The notes beneath the pieces were generated by a model that saw only the letters and a program-made list of their open reading frames with translations, had not been told where the DNA came from and did no database searches. Shown here piece by piece: positions 24,538 to 34,179 of a DNA stretch of 54,197 nt (positions within the stretch are counted from its first letter, which is position 1; each line of letters opens with the position of its first letter). This DNA is from Clostridiales bacterium (GTDB lineage Bacteria; Bacillota; Clostridia; Saccharofermentanales; Saccharofermentanaceae): contig JAFZWN010000048.1 of the NCBI GenBank assembly GCA_017617295.1, positions 1 through 54,197 on the forward strand, read 5' to 3'. The position numbers were made by a program, and so were the translations under genes.

Positions 24538-26790
24538 ATGGAAAGAAAAGACATAAAGATCGAAAGGCAGGCATCGCTTCTTTGCGGTGCCGCCTTTTTT
24601 TCCACCCGTGCTCTTGAAGAGGAAGGCATCAGGAGCCTGAAGCTCCTGGATGGCGGAACAGGGATCAACTTTGAGCAGCTCTTTGGAGATCTGTACAGGG
24701 ATGAGGCTCAAAAAGAAGGTCTCTCGCCCGAAGGGTTTGATAATGTCATCAGGAATTTCTTTGATGATAAGAAGCTTTCCGAAGATGAGAAAAAGGTCAG
24801 GGACGCGATAAGGGAAAAGCTCAGCACGAGGCTTGGCGGCATACCTTTAGCCCCCGGATGCTATCCTTCGGGGATAATGCTCGGAGCGTCATGGGATCCC
24901 GATGTGGTCGAAGAGACGGGAAGAGCGCTCGGAATGGAGGCCAATTCCTATAAGATAGACTGTCTTCTGGGGACTCCGAACCTGAATATCTTAAGGGAGC
25001 CCCGTAACGGCAGGTTCTTTGAAGGAATATCCGAAGACCCGTATCTTACGGGGGAGATCGCTTCCTCGTTCATTAAGGGAGTCCAGGAACGGGGAGTGGC
25101 GGCAAATGCCAAACACTATGTTGCCAATAATCTCGAGATAAACCGCGGAAAGATCGATGAACATATCAGCAGACGCGCGCTGGAAGAGATATATCTTCCC
25201 GGGTTCAAGGCCTGTGTTGATTCAGGGGTAAAAACGATAATGGCCGCATATCCGAAGATAAACGGAGAATACTGCGTCAAGAACAGGTTCCTTCTTAGAG
25301 ATATCCTGAAGGAACGCTGGGGATTTAAAGGCGTTGTCATGACGGACTGGGATGCCTGTGACAGTAAAAGAGGCGATGCGGTGGCCGCAGGGACCGATCT
25401 TATAATGCCGGGTCCGGTCGGGCCTGAAGATATCATTGCTGCTGTAAATGACGGAAGACTGACGGAAGACGAGCTTAATGACTCATTCTCGAGGATGAAG
25501 GAACTGGCCGGATACTGTGATCGTCCCAAAAAGGAAGTATCTCCCGAAGAGTATATCTCTGCGGGGGATCAGGCGGCATATAAGGCTGCTTCCGAAGGTA
25601 TTGTGATGCTCCGAAATAAAAACGGGGCTATGCCGGAAAGAGATACATCGAGATATATCCTCTTCGATTCAGAAGATATGACGGATCACGGCGACGGCAG
25701 CGCTCAGGTATTCACTTCCAGAAGATATCCGCTTAAGGAGTATCTTCCCGGTTGCCGTGTTAATGACTATGATGCCATAGACGAGGATACGGTATCGGTG
25801 ATCGTCTGTACGGTCAGATCCGGTGAGGGGACTGACAGAGATGATCTTAAGATGCCGGGAAAGACCGTGGAGACATACGAAAAGGTCGCGGCTAAAGGCA
25901 AAGGAAGGATAGTCCTGGTATTAAATGTCCCGGGTCCCGTCGAGATCCCTTCGTCATGGGAGCCGGATGCGGTCTTTGTGATCTTTTATCCCGGCATGAT
26001 GGGTAAAAAAGCCCTTGCGGATATAATGACCGGGAAGATATCACCTTCCGGGAAACTCCCGTTCACATGGCCGATAAGGTATGAAGACACGCCGGCGTTC
26101 CTGAACTATCCCGAAGGGAATATCTGTAATTACGGCGAGGATATCTACGTGGGCTACAGAGGCTATGAGAAGAGATCCTTGGCGCCTTTATATCCGTTCG
26201 GGTACGGGCTGACATACGGTGAGACGGAGACGGTCTCGGTCCTGACCGGCCGTGATACCTGTACTTACGGAGAGAATATCGTTCTTAAAGTGAAGATAAG
26301 GAATAACGGGCCGTTTGAAGTCCGGCAGGTCGTTCAGGCATATACAAGAACTCCGGGACGGGATTTCAAGGAACTCAGAACTTTCGCCAAATGCACACTG
26401 GCTCCGGGCGGGGAGAAGGATATTGAACTGGTCATCGATACTAGAAGGATCGTTTTCTTTGATGAGGGTTCCGGAAGGATGATAAGAAAGAACGGTATCT
26501 GTGAGATATCTGTCGGAACATCGTCACGGGATATCGATCATAAGATATTTGTAAGGCTTACCGGCGGGGACGGGGAGGCTGATCCCGGAAGTCATATGAC
26601 AATACTTAAGCTTCGTAAACACGAGGGGCTTACGGAAGAACTCGTTAAGCTGATCGAAGCCTCGGGAAGTGACAGGATGATACTCGAAAACGCCGTGAGA
26701 TACGATCCGTCAAAGACCGTTTCGGAACTGTATCCGGAGCTCTCAAAACGCTTTGATGACATATGCACTTTGCATAACAGAAGAGTATAA
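24538..26790 (+). CDS. Glycoside hydrolase family 3 (beta-glucosidase-like)
   Basis: A 750-residue retaining exo-glycosidase. The N-terminal (beta/alpha) barrel contains KHYVANNLEINR and VVMTDWDA, with Asp270 as the likely nucleophile. The second domain (about 360-560) has FYPGMMGKKALADIMTGKISPSGKLP. A fibronectin-III-like domain typical of GH3 follows at about 575-660, and the last 90 residues are unlike anything I recognise. There is no signal peptide, so it acts in the cytoplasm, probably on imported beta-linked oligosaccharides. The start is ATG 24538 or the adjacent GTG 24535. It follows the transpeptidase gene by five bases. Confidence 0.9.
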   Translation: MERKDIKIERQASLLCGAAFFSTRALEEEGIRSLKLLDGGTGINFEQLFGDLYRDEAQKEGLSPEGFDNVIRNFFDDKKLSEDEKKVRDAIREKLSTRLGGIPLAPGCYPSGIMLGASWDPDVVEETGRALGMEANSYKIDCLLGTPNLNILREPRNGRFFEGISEDPYLTGEIASSFIKGVQERGVAANAKHYVANNLEINRGKIDEHISRRALEEIYLPGFKACVDSGVKTIMAAYPKINGEYCVKNRFLLRDILKERWGFKGVVMTDWDACDSKRGDAVAAGTDLIMPGPVGPEDIIAAVNDGRLTEDELNDSFSRMKELAGYCDRPKKEVSPEEYISAGDQAAYKAASEGIVMLRNKNGAMPERDTSRYILFDSEDMTDHGDGSAQVFTSRRYPLKEYLPGCRVNDYDAIDEDTVSVIVCTVRSGEGTDRDDLKMPGKTVETYEKVAAKGKGRIVLVLNVPGPVEIPSSWEPDAVFVIFYPGMMGKKALADIMTGKISPSGKLPFTWPIRYEDTPAFLNYPEGNICNYGEDIYVGYRGYEKRSLAPLYPFGYGLTYGETETVSVLTGRDTCTYGENIVLKVKIRNNGPFEVRQVVQAYTRTPGRDFKELRTFAKCTLAPGGEKDIELVIDTRRIVFFDEGSGRMIRKNGICEISVGTSSRDIDHKIFVRLTGGDGEADPGSHMTILKLRKHEGLTEELVKLIEASGSDRMILENAVRYDPSKTVSELYPELSKRFDDICTLHNRRV

Positions 26791-26832
26791 CTTCTAAATA
26801 AAGGTTTATTCGTATTTTGTCCCGATTAGTTG

Positions 26833-26838
26833 TATAAT
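26833..26838 (+). promoter_or_regulatory. Candidate -10 box for the CDP-sugar cluster
   Basis: A perfect TATAAT (26833-26838) lies about 35 bases before the chosen rfbF start, which would give a leader of some 29 bases. The -35 region is not clear. I see no terminator between the GH3 gene and this point, so the cluster may also be read from upstream. Confidence 0.4.
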
Positions 26839-26873
26839 CAGATAGATTATGCATTATGAAAGGCAAATGTAAG

Positions 26874-27653
26874 ATGAAAGCAGTAATTCTTGCGGGCGGA
26901 TTCGGTACGAGGATCAGTGAAGAGAGCGTTCTGAAGCCCAAGCCCATGGTAGAGATATGCGGCAAGCCCATCCTTTGGCACATAATGAAATACTACTCAT
27001 CTTTCGGGATAGATGAATTTATTATCTGCTGCGGTTACAAGCAATATGTGATAAAGGAGTGGTTTGCGGATTATTATCTTCACACATCCGATGTCACATT
27101 CGATTTCACATCACAGAACAAGATGATCGTCCATAAGACCCATACGGAACCCTGGAAGGTCACGCTCGTCGATACGGGCCTTAACACCATGACCGGCGGA
27201 AGGATCAAGAGGATCAGGAAGTATGTCGGTGACGAGACATTCCTTCTCACCTACGGTGACGGAGTGGGAAATATCGATATCAACAAGCTTATCGAGTTCC
27301 ACAGATCACACGGTAAGATTGCCACGATCACTGCGGTCAACGTCGGACAGCAGTTCGGCTGCCTTGAACTCGACAAAGAGGGCGCCGTTACCAAGTTCAG
27401 GGAAAAGAGCGATTCTGACGGTGCCGTGATCAATGCCGGTTATATGGTAATGGAGCCGAAGATCTTCGATTATATCGAGGGCGATTCCACGGTATTCGAG
27501 AAGGCCCCCCTTGAGACTCTGGCAGCGCAGGGCGAGCTTCGCGCATACAGGCATTCCGGTTTCTGGAAGTGCATGGATACCAAGAGAGACAAGGAAAAGC
27601 TCGAAGCTCTTATCGAGTCCGGCGAAGCTCCCTGGATAGTTTGGGAGGAGTAA
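26874..27653 (+). CDS. rfbF: Glucose-1-phosphate cytidylyltransferase
   Basis: A 259-residue nucleotidyltransferase that makes CDP-glucose from CTP and glucose 1-phosphate. The nucleotide-binding motif GGFGTR is at residues 8-13, followed by KPKPMVEICGKPILWH. The pattern TYGDGVGNID near 125 and FWKCMDTKRDKE near the C-terminus are specific to the RfbF/DdhA group. ATG 26874 gives the usual MKAVILAGG start; ATG 26856 is possible but lies upstream of the AAAGG site. It is the first step of the CDP-3,6-dideoxysugar route. Confidence 0.93.
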   Translation: MKAVILAGGFGTRISEESVLKPKPMVEICGKPILWHIMKYYSSFGIDEFIICCGYKQYVIKEWFADYYLHTSDVTFDFTSQNKMIVHKTHTEPWKVTLVDTGLNTMTGGRIKRIRKYVGDETFLLTYGDGVGNIDINKLIEFHRSHGKIATITAVNVGQQFGCLELDKEGAVTKFREKSDSDGAVINAGYMVMEPKIFDYIEGDSTVFEKAPLETLAAQGELRAYRHSGFWKCMDTKRDKEKLEALIESGEAPWIVWEE

Positions 27654-27656
27654 AAA

Positions 27657-28718
27657 GTGGCATTTTTCGATCCCGAGTTTTACAGAGGAAAAAAGGTTTT
27701 CCTTACCGGTCACACGGGTTTTAAGGGAACATGGATGAGCCGTATCCTTATTGGGGCCGGAGCGGTCCTGACGGGTTATTCGCTGGCTCCCGCCACCGAT
27801 CCCGACCTGTTCTCTATGGCGGACATTGAGGATAAGATGACATCGGTCATCGGAGATATAAGGGATCTTTCCTCCCTGAAGGCCGCTTTTGATAAGGCGG
27901 ATCCCGAGATCGTCATCCACATGGCGGCTCAGCCGATAGTCAGGGACTCCTATAAGGATCCCGTTTATACCTATGACACGAATGTCATGGGGACCGTAAA
28001 CATCCTGGAGTGCGTCAGGCTCTCCAAGAACGTGAAGTCTTTCCTTAACGTTACGACAGACAAGGTATACAAGAACAACGAGTGGGAATGGGGCTACCGT
28101 GAGGACGAGCCTCTGGACGGCTTTGATCCTTATTCGAACAGCAAATCCTGCAGTGAGCTCGTTACCCACAGTTATAAGGCTTCTTTCTTTTCTTCGGAGG
28201 ATGCTCCGGCGATATCGACGGCCAGAGCGGGTAATGTCATAGGCGGCGGCGACTTCGCCAATGACCGTATCATACCGGACTGTGTAAGAGCAGCCCGGAA
28301 GGGAGAGGACATCATAGTCAGAAATCCCTATTCCACAAGACCTTACCAGCATGTTCTGGAGCCCGTTTGCGCTTATCTCATGATCGCGCAGAGGCAGTAT
28401 GAGGACAGGAAGTACGCTTCATGGTACAATGTCGGCCCCGATGACTGCGACAACGTAACGACGGGAGATCTGGTCGATATGTTCTGCGGCAAGTGGGGCG
28501 GGATAAAAAGAGTTGACAGATCCGATCCGAACGCGCCTCATGAGGCATCGTTCCTGAAGCTCGATTCGTCCAGGCTCAAGAAGACTTTCGGTTGGGCTCC
28601 GACATGGCATATCGATACGACCATGAGTAAGATCGTCGAATGGAACAAGGTGTGGTTCAGTGGCGGCTCGGTCCCCGAGATCATGGACAGACAGATAAAA
28701 GAATTTATTACAAGGTAA
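27657..28718 (+). CDS. rfbG: CDP-glucose 4,6-dehydratase
   Basis: A 353-residue extended SDR enzyme that converts CDP-glucose to CDP-4-keto-6-deoxyglucose. The NAD motif is TGHTGFKG near residues 17-24, and the catalytic pair is the Tyr and Lys of DPYSNSKSCSE. NVTTDKVYKNNEW is characteristic of the RfbG/DdhB group. The start is GTG 27657, preceded by GGGAGGAG and three bases after rfbF, so the two are coupled. Confidence 0.94.
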   Translation: MAFFDPEFYRGKKVFLTGHTGFKGTWMSRILIGAGAVLTGYSLAPATDPDLFSMADIEDKMTSVIGDIRDLSSLKAAFDKADPEIVIHMAAQPIVRDSYKDPVYTYDTNVMGTVNILECVRLSKNVKSFLNVTTDKVYKNNEWEWGYREDEPLDGFDPYSNSKSCSELVTHSYKASFFSSEDAPAISTARAGNVIGGGDFANDRIIPDCVRAARKGEDIIVRNPYSTRPYQHVLEPVCAYLMIAQRQYEDRKYASWYNVGPDDCDNVTTGDLVDMFCGKWGGIKRVDRSDPNAPHEASFLKLDSSRLKKTFGWAPTWHIDTTMSKIVEWNKVWFSGGSVPEIMDRQIKEFITR

Positions 28719-28731
28719 CAGGAGAAACAAG

Positions 28732-30069
28732 ATGTTTGAGAACATGAATGAACAGCAGGCAAGAGAAAAGATCCTCGCGGAAGTGGCGGAATACTGTGAT
28801 AAATATCACAATACGGAAAGCTATAAGGACGGCGACCGTATCCCTTACGCCAGAAGAGTATACGGATCTGAGGAGATGGTCAATCTCGTTGACAGTTCCC
28901 TTGAGTTCTGGCTTACGGCAGGAAGATATACGGATCAGTTCGAGAAAGCTTTCGGAGAATATCTGGGCGTTAAGTTCGTAAGCCTTGTCAACTCGGGCTC
29001 TTCCGCCAACCTCGGTGCATTCATGGCTCTGACGAGCCCTCTTCTCAAGGATCGTAAGATCAATAGAGGAGATGAGGTAATAACGGTTGCAGCGGGATTC
29101 CCCACAACGGTAGCTCCCGTTATCCAGTACGGAGCGGTCCCCGTTTTTGTCGACGTTACGATCCCTCAGTATAATATCGATGTTTCCAAGCTCGAGGCTG
29201 CTCTTTCTTCTAAGACAAAGGCTGTCATGATCGCCCATACTCTCGGCAATCCTTTTGATCTCAAGGCCGTAAGGGATTTCTGCGATAAGAATAACCTCTG
29301 GCTCATCGAGGATAACTGCGATGCGCTGGGTTCAAAGTATACTATCGACGGAGAAGAGAAGTTCACCGGTACTATCGGTGATATAGGAACATCTTCCTTC
29401 TATCCTCCCCACCATATGACAATGGGCGAGGGCGGAGCCATCTATACCAATAACCCTCTTCTTCATAAGTGCATCAGGTCCATGAGAGACTGGGGAAGAG
29501 ACTGTATCTGTCCTTCCGGTAAGGATAACTTCTGCGGACACAGATTCGACAAGCAGTACGGGGAACTTCCTCTGGGGTACGATCACAAGTATGTTTATTC
29601 CCACTTCGGATATAATCTGAAAGCTACCGATCTTCAGGCAGCCGTAGGTTGCGCTCAGATAGTTAAGTTCCCTTCTTTCGTCGAGAGAAGGAGACATAAC
29701 TTTGACAGACTGAAAGCCGGTCTTTCCGGACTGGAGGACAAGCTGATCCTTCCCGAGGCGGCCGAGAATTCCAGACCTTCATGGTTCGGTTTCCTTATCA
29801 CATGTAAGGAAGGCACTGACAGGAACAAGGTAGTCAAGTATATCGAGGATAACAAGATCCAGACCAGGATGCTCTTCGCGGGCAACCTTACAAAGCACCC
29901 CTGCTTTGACGAGATGAGGGCTACCGGAGAAGGCTACCGTATCGCGGGCACTCTCGAGAATACGGACCGCATCATGAACGATACGTTCTGGGTAGGCGTT
30001 TATCCCGGAATGACCGATGAGATGATCGATAAGATGGCTCAGGTAATAAGGGAAGCCGTTGATCAGTAA
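28732..30069 (+). CDS. rfbH: CDP-4-keto-6-deoxyglucose 3-dehydrase (E1)
   Basis: This 445-residue PMP- and [2Fe-2S]-dependent enzyme removes the C-3 hydroxyl from CDP-4-keto-6-deoxyglucose. It has the aminotransferase (DegT) fold, but the usual PLP lysine is replaced by histidine in FYPPHHMTMGEGGA, the hallmark of E1. A cysteine cluster for the iron-sulfur centre is seen in the region from CIRSMRDWGRDCICPSG to FCG. The product is the branch point for 3,6-dideoxysugars. The partner E3 ferredoxin-type reductase is not present in the window. Confidence 0.94.
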   Translation: MFENMNEQQAREKILAEVAEYCDKYHNTESYKDGDRIPYARRVYGSEEMVNLVDSSLEFWLTAGRYTDQFEKAFGEYLGVKFVSLVNSGSSANLGAFMALTSPLLKDRKINRGDEVITVAAGFPTTVAPVIQYGAVPVFVDVTIPQYNIDVSKLEAALSSKTKAVMIAHTLGNPFDLKAVRDFCDKNNLWLIEDNCDALGSKYTIDGEEKFTGTIGDIGTSSFYPPHHMTMGEGGAIYTNNPLLHKCIRSMRDWGRDCICPSGKDNFCGHRFDKQYGELPLGYDHKYVYSHFGYNLKATDLQAAVGCAQIVKFPSFVERRRHNFDRLKAGLSGLEDKLILPEAAENSRPSWFGFLITCKEGTDRNKVVKYIEDNKIQTRMLFAGNLTKHPCFDEMRATGEGYRIAGTLENTDRIMNDTFWVGVYPGMTDEMIDKMAQVIREAVDQ

Positions 30070-31880
30070 TGAACGATTCCATAGGCGGTAAGATCTGGAA
30101 GGTTTTCGAGAGGTTCGTACTCTGGTGCATGAACCTGATCCTTAAACCTGTCGGAAAGGAACTCAAGGGCGAGAAGGCGGACGCATTTATGCAGTTCGTA
30201 AAGTTCGCCCTTGTCGGTGTTACCAATACCGTTGTCTCCTATCTTATCAATGCAGTAACGCTTCTTATCCTGACCAGAAACGGGCTTTTCCCGCAGTCGG
30301 ATATCTTTATCGGAAATACCGTGGCGTTTTTCTTAAGCGTTCTCTGGGCTTATATGCTCAGTAACAGGTTCGTTTTCAAGGAAGACGAGAATGCGGAAAA
30401 GAGAGTATGGTGGAAGACGCTCCTTAAGACTTATGCGGCATATGCATTTACCGGACTCGGGCTTTCAAACCTGATCTCGCATGTCGGAGTCAATATCCTT
30501 CATATGAATAAGTTCATACCGCCGCTCATCAATCTCGTGGTATCTGTTCCGATCAACTTCCTTCTCAATAAGTTCTGGGCATACAGACAGGAGGAGAAGA
30601 CGGACGGGCCTTCTCTTAAGAAGAAAAAGGCCGATATCAAGACGATCGTTTTTGCGGCTGTCAGTTTTGCCCTTTTCGCGGCTTTCCTGATGCCGTTCTT
30701 CATGAGAGATCCCGTGGGATCGGATATACAGTTTCAGCTGTTCTTCAGAAGAGGCCAGGATTATCTTGCCGACTTTTTTAATGTCTGCATGTATTCGGTA
30801 AAGAGGGATCCCTATTTCAACATCGAGAACGGACTGGCGGAAAAGGCATATCTTCCGATCTGCTATGTATTCTGCTTTGCTCTCGTTATGATAATGAGGT
30901 CGGAGGTCCCGTACCCCAATATAACGATAACCGAGATACTTATGGGTTCGATCGTTGTTTCCATGTGTGCGGCCGCTCTTGCTGTGGCGGTATATGCATC
31001 CGTAAAGGGAAGCGTATGGAAGAAGGCGGTCGTTGCGGCTTCGGTAATGATAGCGGGCCCCACTCTTTATACGATGGAACGCGGGAACCTGATACTTATC
31101 GCCATACCGATGATGGTCATCTTTACGGCGACCTATTCGTCTGAAGACCGTAAGCTCCGTCACCTGGGCTATGTCTGCCTTGCGATCGCCGCGGCATTAA
31201 AGGGATATCCCGCCATTCTCGGACTGCTCCTTGTTTACAGGAAGCAGTGGAAGGACACGCTGTTCCTTATCCTGTACGGAGCTGTCATTTCATTTGCCCC
31301 GTTCCTGATGCTTCGAAACGGACTGGCCAATATCCCGAGATGGTTTGAAAACATCGGCCTCAATACCGAGAGATACGAGTTCCTGAACGGAGACAAGCTC
31401 GGATACCGTTTCTTCCTGGCAAATAACGGCGGACTCGTCCTCGATGAGATGAAAGAGATAAGGGACACGGTAAACCTTATCATCATCATCGTTGCCGTGC
31501 TTGCCATGCTGGGAGCCTTCTTTGTCAGGACCGAATGGATGAGATATCTGATGCTTTTGTCGGTAATACTCATCTTCCCCGCGAACAATGCCTATTACGT
31601 AGCAATGTATCTGATACCTTTTGCCGTTCTTTTGCTGAATCAGGAAAAGAACGATCCTGTTATCATCATCCTGACTGCCGTTACGGCATTTATGCTTACG
31701 CCGTACCGGATCGCGGGAGAGAGTTTTTTCTACGGAACGGATAATTCTTTATATATCCTGAATATCGCAGTGATCGCCTTATTTGCTGTCTCAACGGTAT
31801 TCTGTATAGTATCAGGCGGGATCGGGGCTTTTAGAAAGATCGTCCCGGTAACGGCCGCCAAAGGAGGCAACAAGTCATGA
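30069..31880 (+). CDS. Fusion of a GtrA-like flippase domain and a GT87-like membrane glycosyltransferase
   Basis: A 603-residue polytopic membrane protein. Residues about 38-175 match the GtrA family: FVKFALVGVTNTVVSYLIN, four membrane segments and an SNRFVFKED end. GtrA proteins are thought to flip polyprenyl-phosphate-linked sugars. Residues about 195-600 carry some ten hydrophobic segments and resemble GT-C transferases of the GT87 (DUF2029) type, with the MERGNL segment near 337 and LAIAAALKGYPAILGLLLVY near 373. Joining both steps in one chain is unusual. The inferred role is flipping of the lipid-linked sugar and its transfer on the outer face. The start codon overlaps the rfbH stop by one base. 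Confidence 0.8.
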   Translation: MNDSIGGKIWKVFERFVLWCMNLILKPVGKELKGEKADAFMQFVKFALVGVTNTVVSYLINAVTLLILTRNGLFPQSDIFIGNTVAFFLSVLWAYMLSNRFVFKEDENAEKRVWWKTLLKTYAAYAFTGLGLSNLISHVGVNILHMNKFIPPLINLVVSVPINFLLNKFWAYRQEEKTDGPSLKKKKADIKTIVFAAVSFALFAAFLMPFFMRDPVGSDIQFQLFFRRGQDYLADFFNVCMYSVKRDPYFNIENGLAEKAYLPICYVFCFALVMIMRSEVPYPNITITEILMGSIVVSMCAAALAVAVYASVKGSVWKKAVVAASVMIAGPTLYTMERGNLILIAIPMMVIFTATYSSEDRKLRHLGYVCLAIAAALKGYPAILGLLLVYRKQWKDTLFLILYGAVISFAPFLMLRNGLANIPRWFENIGLNTERYEFLNGDKLGYRFFLANNGGLVLDEMKEIRDTVNLIIIIVAVLAMLGAFFVRTEWMRYLMLLSVILIFPANNAYYVAMYLIPFAVLLLNQEKNDPVIIILTAVTAFMLTPYRIAGESFFYGTDNSLYILNIAVIALFAVSTVFCIVSGGIGAFRKIVPVTAAKGGNKS

Positions 31881-32578
31881 TAAGCACAGTACTTCTGGCC
31901 TATAAGGAAGAGGAGAATCTCCGTGTCCTGATGCCGAGGATCAAGGAAGCATTGAACTCCACCGGCGAAGAATACGAGATAATCGTAATAGATACAAAGG
32001 AGCCTTTGGATAATACCAGAGGACTTTGCGAAGAAGAGGGAGCACTGTATTTTAACCAGGAGGATCCCGGATTCGGGGGAGCTTACCGTAAGGGATTATC
32101 GGTCATAAAGGGCGACAAGATGCTGGTACTCGACAGCGACGGATCCCATGATCCGAAGTATATCCCGGCAATGTATAAAAAGTTTATCGAGGGCTATGAT
32201 GTCGTTATCGGATCGAGATATACCAAGGGAGGTTCCACTTCCGATGCTAAGAGCTCCCAGGTGATGTCGGCTATACTGAACTTTATGTTCAGGCTCTTCC
32301 TCGGGATCAAGGCAAAGGATATGTCGACGAATTTCAGGATATACGACACGTCCACGTTCAAGGATATAAAGCTTAAATGCGTTAACTACGATGTTCTCGA
32401 GGAGATTCTCCTCGAGATGAAGCTTAAAAAAGGGAAAGAAGGTTTCCGTATAGCCGAAGTACCGATCGCATTTAACAAGAGGATATACGGTCAGTCTAAG
32501 AGAAGGCTTATCCCGTTCATTATAAGCTATATCAAGACACTGGCAAGACTTACGGCAAGAAGGATCAAAGGAGCATAA
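31877..32578 (+). CDS. GT2-family glycosyltransferase, dolichyl-phosphate-mannose-synthase-like
   Basis: A 233-residue GT-A fold enzyme. The nucleotide-sugar site reads LVLDSDGSHDP near residue 85, in place of the usual DADLQHPP, and VVIGSRYTKGG near 110 is typical of the DPM1 group. It has no clear C-terminal membrane helices, so it is soluble or peripheral. Such enzymes move a sugar from a nucleotide to polyprenyl phosphate. It overlaps the flippase-transferase gene by four bases, which suggests they act in turn. Confidence 0.83.
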   Translation: MISTVLLAYKEEENLRVLMPRIKEALNSTGEEYEIIVIDTKEPLDNTRGLCEEEGALYFNQEDPGFGGAYRKGLSVIKGDKMLVLDSDGSHDPKYIPAMYKKFIEGYDVVIGSRYTKGGSTSDAKSSQVMSAILNFMFRLFLGIKAKDMSTNFRIYDTSTFKDIKLKCVNYDVLEEILLEMKLKKGKEGFRIAEVPIAFNKRIYGQSKRRLIPFIISYIKTLARLTARRIKGA

Positions 32579-32580
32579 GA

Positions 32581-34179
32581 ATGAGAAATATCAGTTTGCT
32601 TGACTGCACATTAAGAGACGGCGGATACGTAAACGACTGGAAATTCGGAAGAAACAATATCGTGAGCATCTTCGAGCGTCTCGTTGCTTCAAATGTGGAC
32701 TATATCGAGATAGGATTTATCGATCAGGCAAGGGAATACGATCCGGACAGAGCCATCTATCCCGATGTCAAGTCCGTAAACAAGACTATGGGCAATCTCG
32801 AAAAGGGCAATTCCCTGATGGTGGGTATGATCGATTACGGTCATGCCGATATAGACAAGGTCTGCCCGGCTTCCGAGAGCTGTCTTGATGCCATCAGGGT
32901 CATCTTCAAAAAGCATCTCAGAAAGGAAGCCCTGGAGTTCGTAAGGCAGATAAAGGATCTCGGATATAAGGTATTTGCCCAGCTCGTATCCATCACCAGC
33001 TACGACGATGACGAGCTTATGGATCTTATCTCGCTGGCAAATGATGTCAAGCCTTTTGCGGTTTCAATGGTCGATACCTACGGTCTCTGCCACAGCGATA
33101 CCCTTATGCATTACTGCGAGATCCTCGATAAGAATCTCGATCCCGCCATCGAGCTCGGTTATCATGCGCATAATAATTTCCAGCTCGGATATGCCAACTG
33201 TATCGAGATGCTCTCTTATAAGACAGAACGTAACGTGCTTGTTGACGGTACGATATTCGGTATGGGCAAGAGTGCGGGCAACTGCCCTCTGGAGCTTATC
33301 GCCATGTATCTTAACGGCAGGCGCGGCAAGGAATATGACATCAACCAGATCCTCGAGGCGGCAGATGCCAATGTCATGAACTTCTATAAGACATCCCCCT
33401 GGGGTTATTCGCTGTTCTACTTTATCGCGGCATCCAACGACTGCCATCCCAGTTATGTCAGCTATCTCATGAACAAGAGGACTCTGTCGATAAAGTCGAT
33501 CAACAGGATATTAAGAAGACTTGAAGGCGATAAGAAACTTCTTTATGATGAATCCCTCATAGAGAAACTCTATTCGGATTATCAGGAGATGGATGTTAAC
33601 GATGCCGATTCTATCGAGGGCCTTAAGGAAGAGGTCGCCGGCAGGGAGATCCTTCTCATCGGTCCCGGTACCAGTGTAGTAAGGGAAGATGCCAAGCTCA
33701 AAGCCTTCATAATGGAGAAGAATCCGCTGGTAATAAGCATAAACTTTATCCCTGATACGGTTAAGCCCGATCTCCTGTTCGTTACGAACGCCAAGAGATT
33801 CGTGCAGCTCTCGTCTGTCCTGTCCAAGAATTCCGATACTTTCAAGGTCATAGCGACATCCAATGTTACCAATTCGGTCGTGCCATTTGATTACACGATC
33901 AGATATTCCAATCTTCTGGATTTCAATGCCCAGATCATAGACAACTCATTCCTCATGCTTTTGAAGCTGCTCATAAAGCTCGATGTTAAAAACGTTTACT
34001 GTGCGGGATTTGACGGATATGCCACGGACAACCGGCCGAACTATTTCGATCCTGATATGGAATATTCCTTTACTTCCTTCGAGGCCAAGGACTTAAACGA
34101 TTATGTCATAAGTTCACTTGGAAAGCTCTCGGACGATATAAGCATCAAATTCATAACGGAGTCCTATTACGATGTCTGA
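32581..34179 (+). CDS. DRE-TIM (pyruvate-type) aldolase fused to an unrecognised C-terminal domain
   Basis: A soluble 532-residue protein. Residues about 1-290 form an HMG-CoA-lyase-like TIM barrel related to 4-hydroxy-2-oxovalerate aldolase. The DCTLRDGGY motif carries a metal ligand, GYHAHNN near 192-198 carries the paired histidines, and DGTIFGMGKSAGNCPLE follows near 223. These suggest a metal-dependent pyruvate/aldehyde aldol reaction. Residues about 350-530 (GREILLIGPGTSVV onwards) form a second domain with a Rossmann-like opening and an YCAGFDGYATD segment; it faintly recalls MptE/DUF115-type folds but I do not recognise it firmly. The gene sits between the glycosyltransferases and the ThDP enzyme, so the substrate is probably linked to the sugar or its side chain. 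Confidence 0.77.
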   Translation: MRNISLLDCTLRDGGYVNDWKFGRNNIVSIFERLVASNVDYIEIGFIDQAREYDPDRAIYPDVKSVNKTMGNLEKGNSLMVGMIDYGHADIDKVCPASESCLDAIRVIFKKHLRKEALEFVRQIKDLGYKVFAQLVSITSYDDDELMDLISLANDVKPFAVSMVDTYGLCHSDTLMHYCEILDKNLDPAIELGYHAHNNFQLGYANCIEMLSYKTERNVLVDGTIFGMGKSAGNCPLELIAMYLNGRRGKEYDINQILEAADANVMNFYKTSPWGYSLFYFIAASNDCHPSYVSYLMNKRTLSIKSINRILRRLEGDKKLLYDESLIEKLYSDYQEMDVNDADSIEGLKEEVAGREILLIGPGTSVVREDAKLKAFIMEKNPLVISINFIPDTVKPDLLFVTNAKRFVQLSSVLSKNSDTFKVIATSNVTNSVVPFDYTIRYSNLLDFNAQIIDNSFLMLLKLLIKLDVKNVYCAGFDGYATDNRPNYFDPDMEYSFTSFEAKDLNDYVISSLGKLSDDISIKFITESYYDV

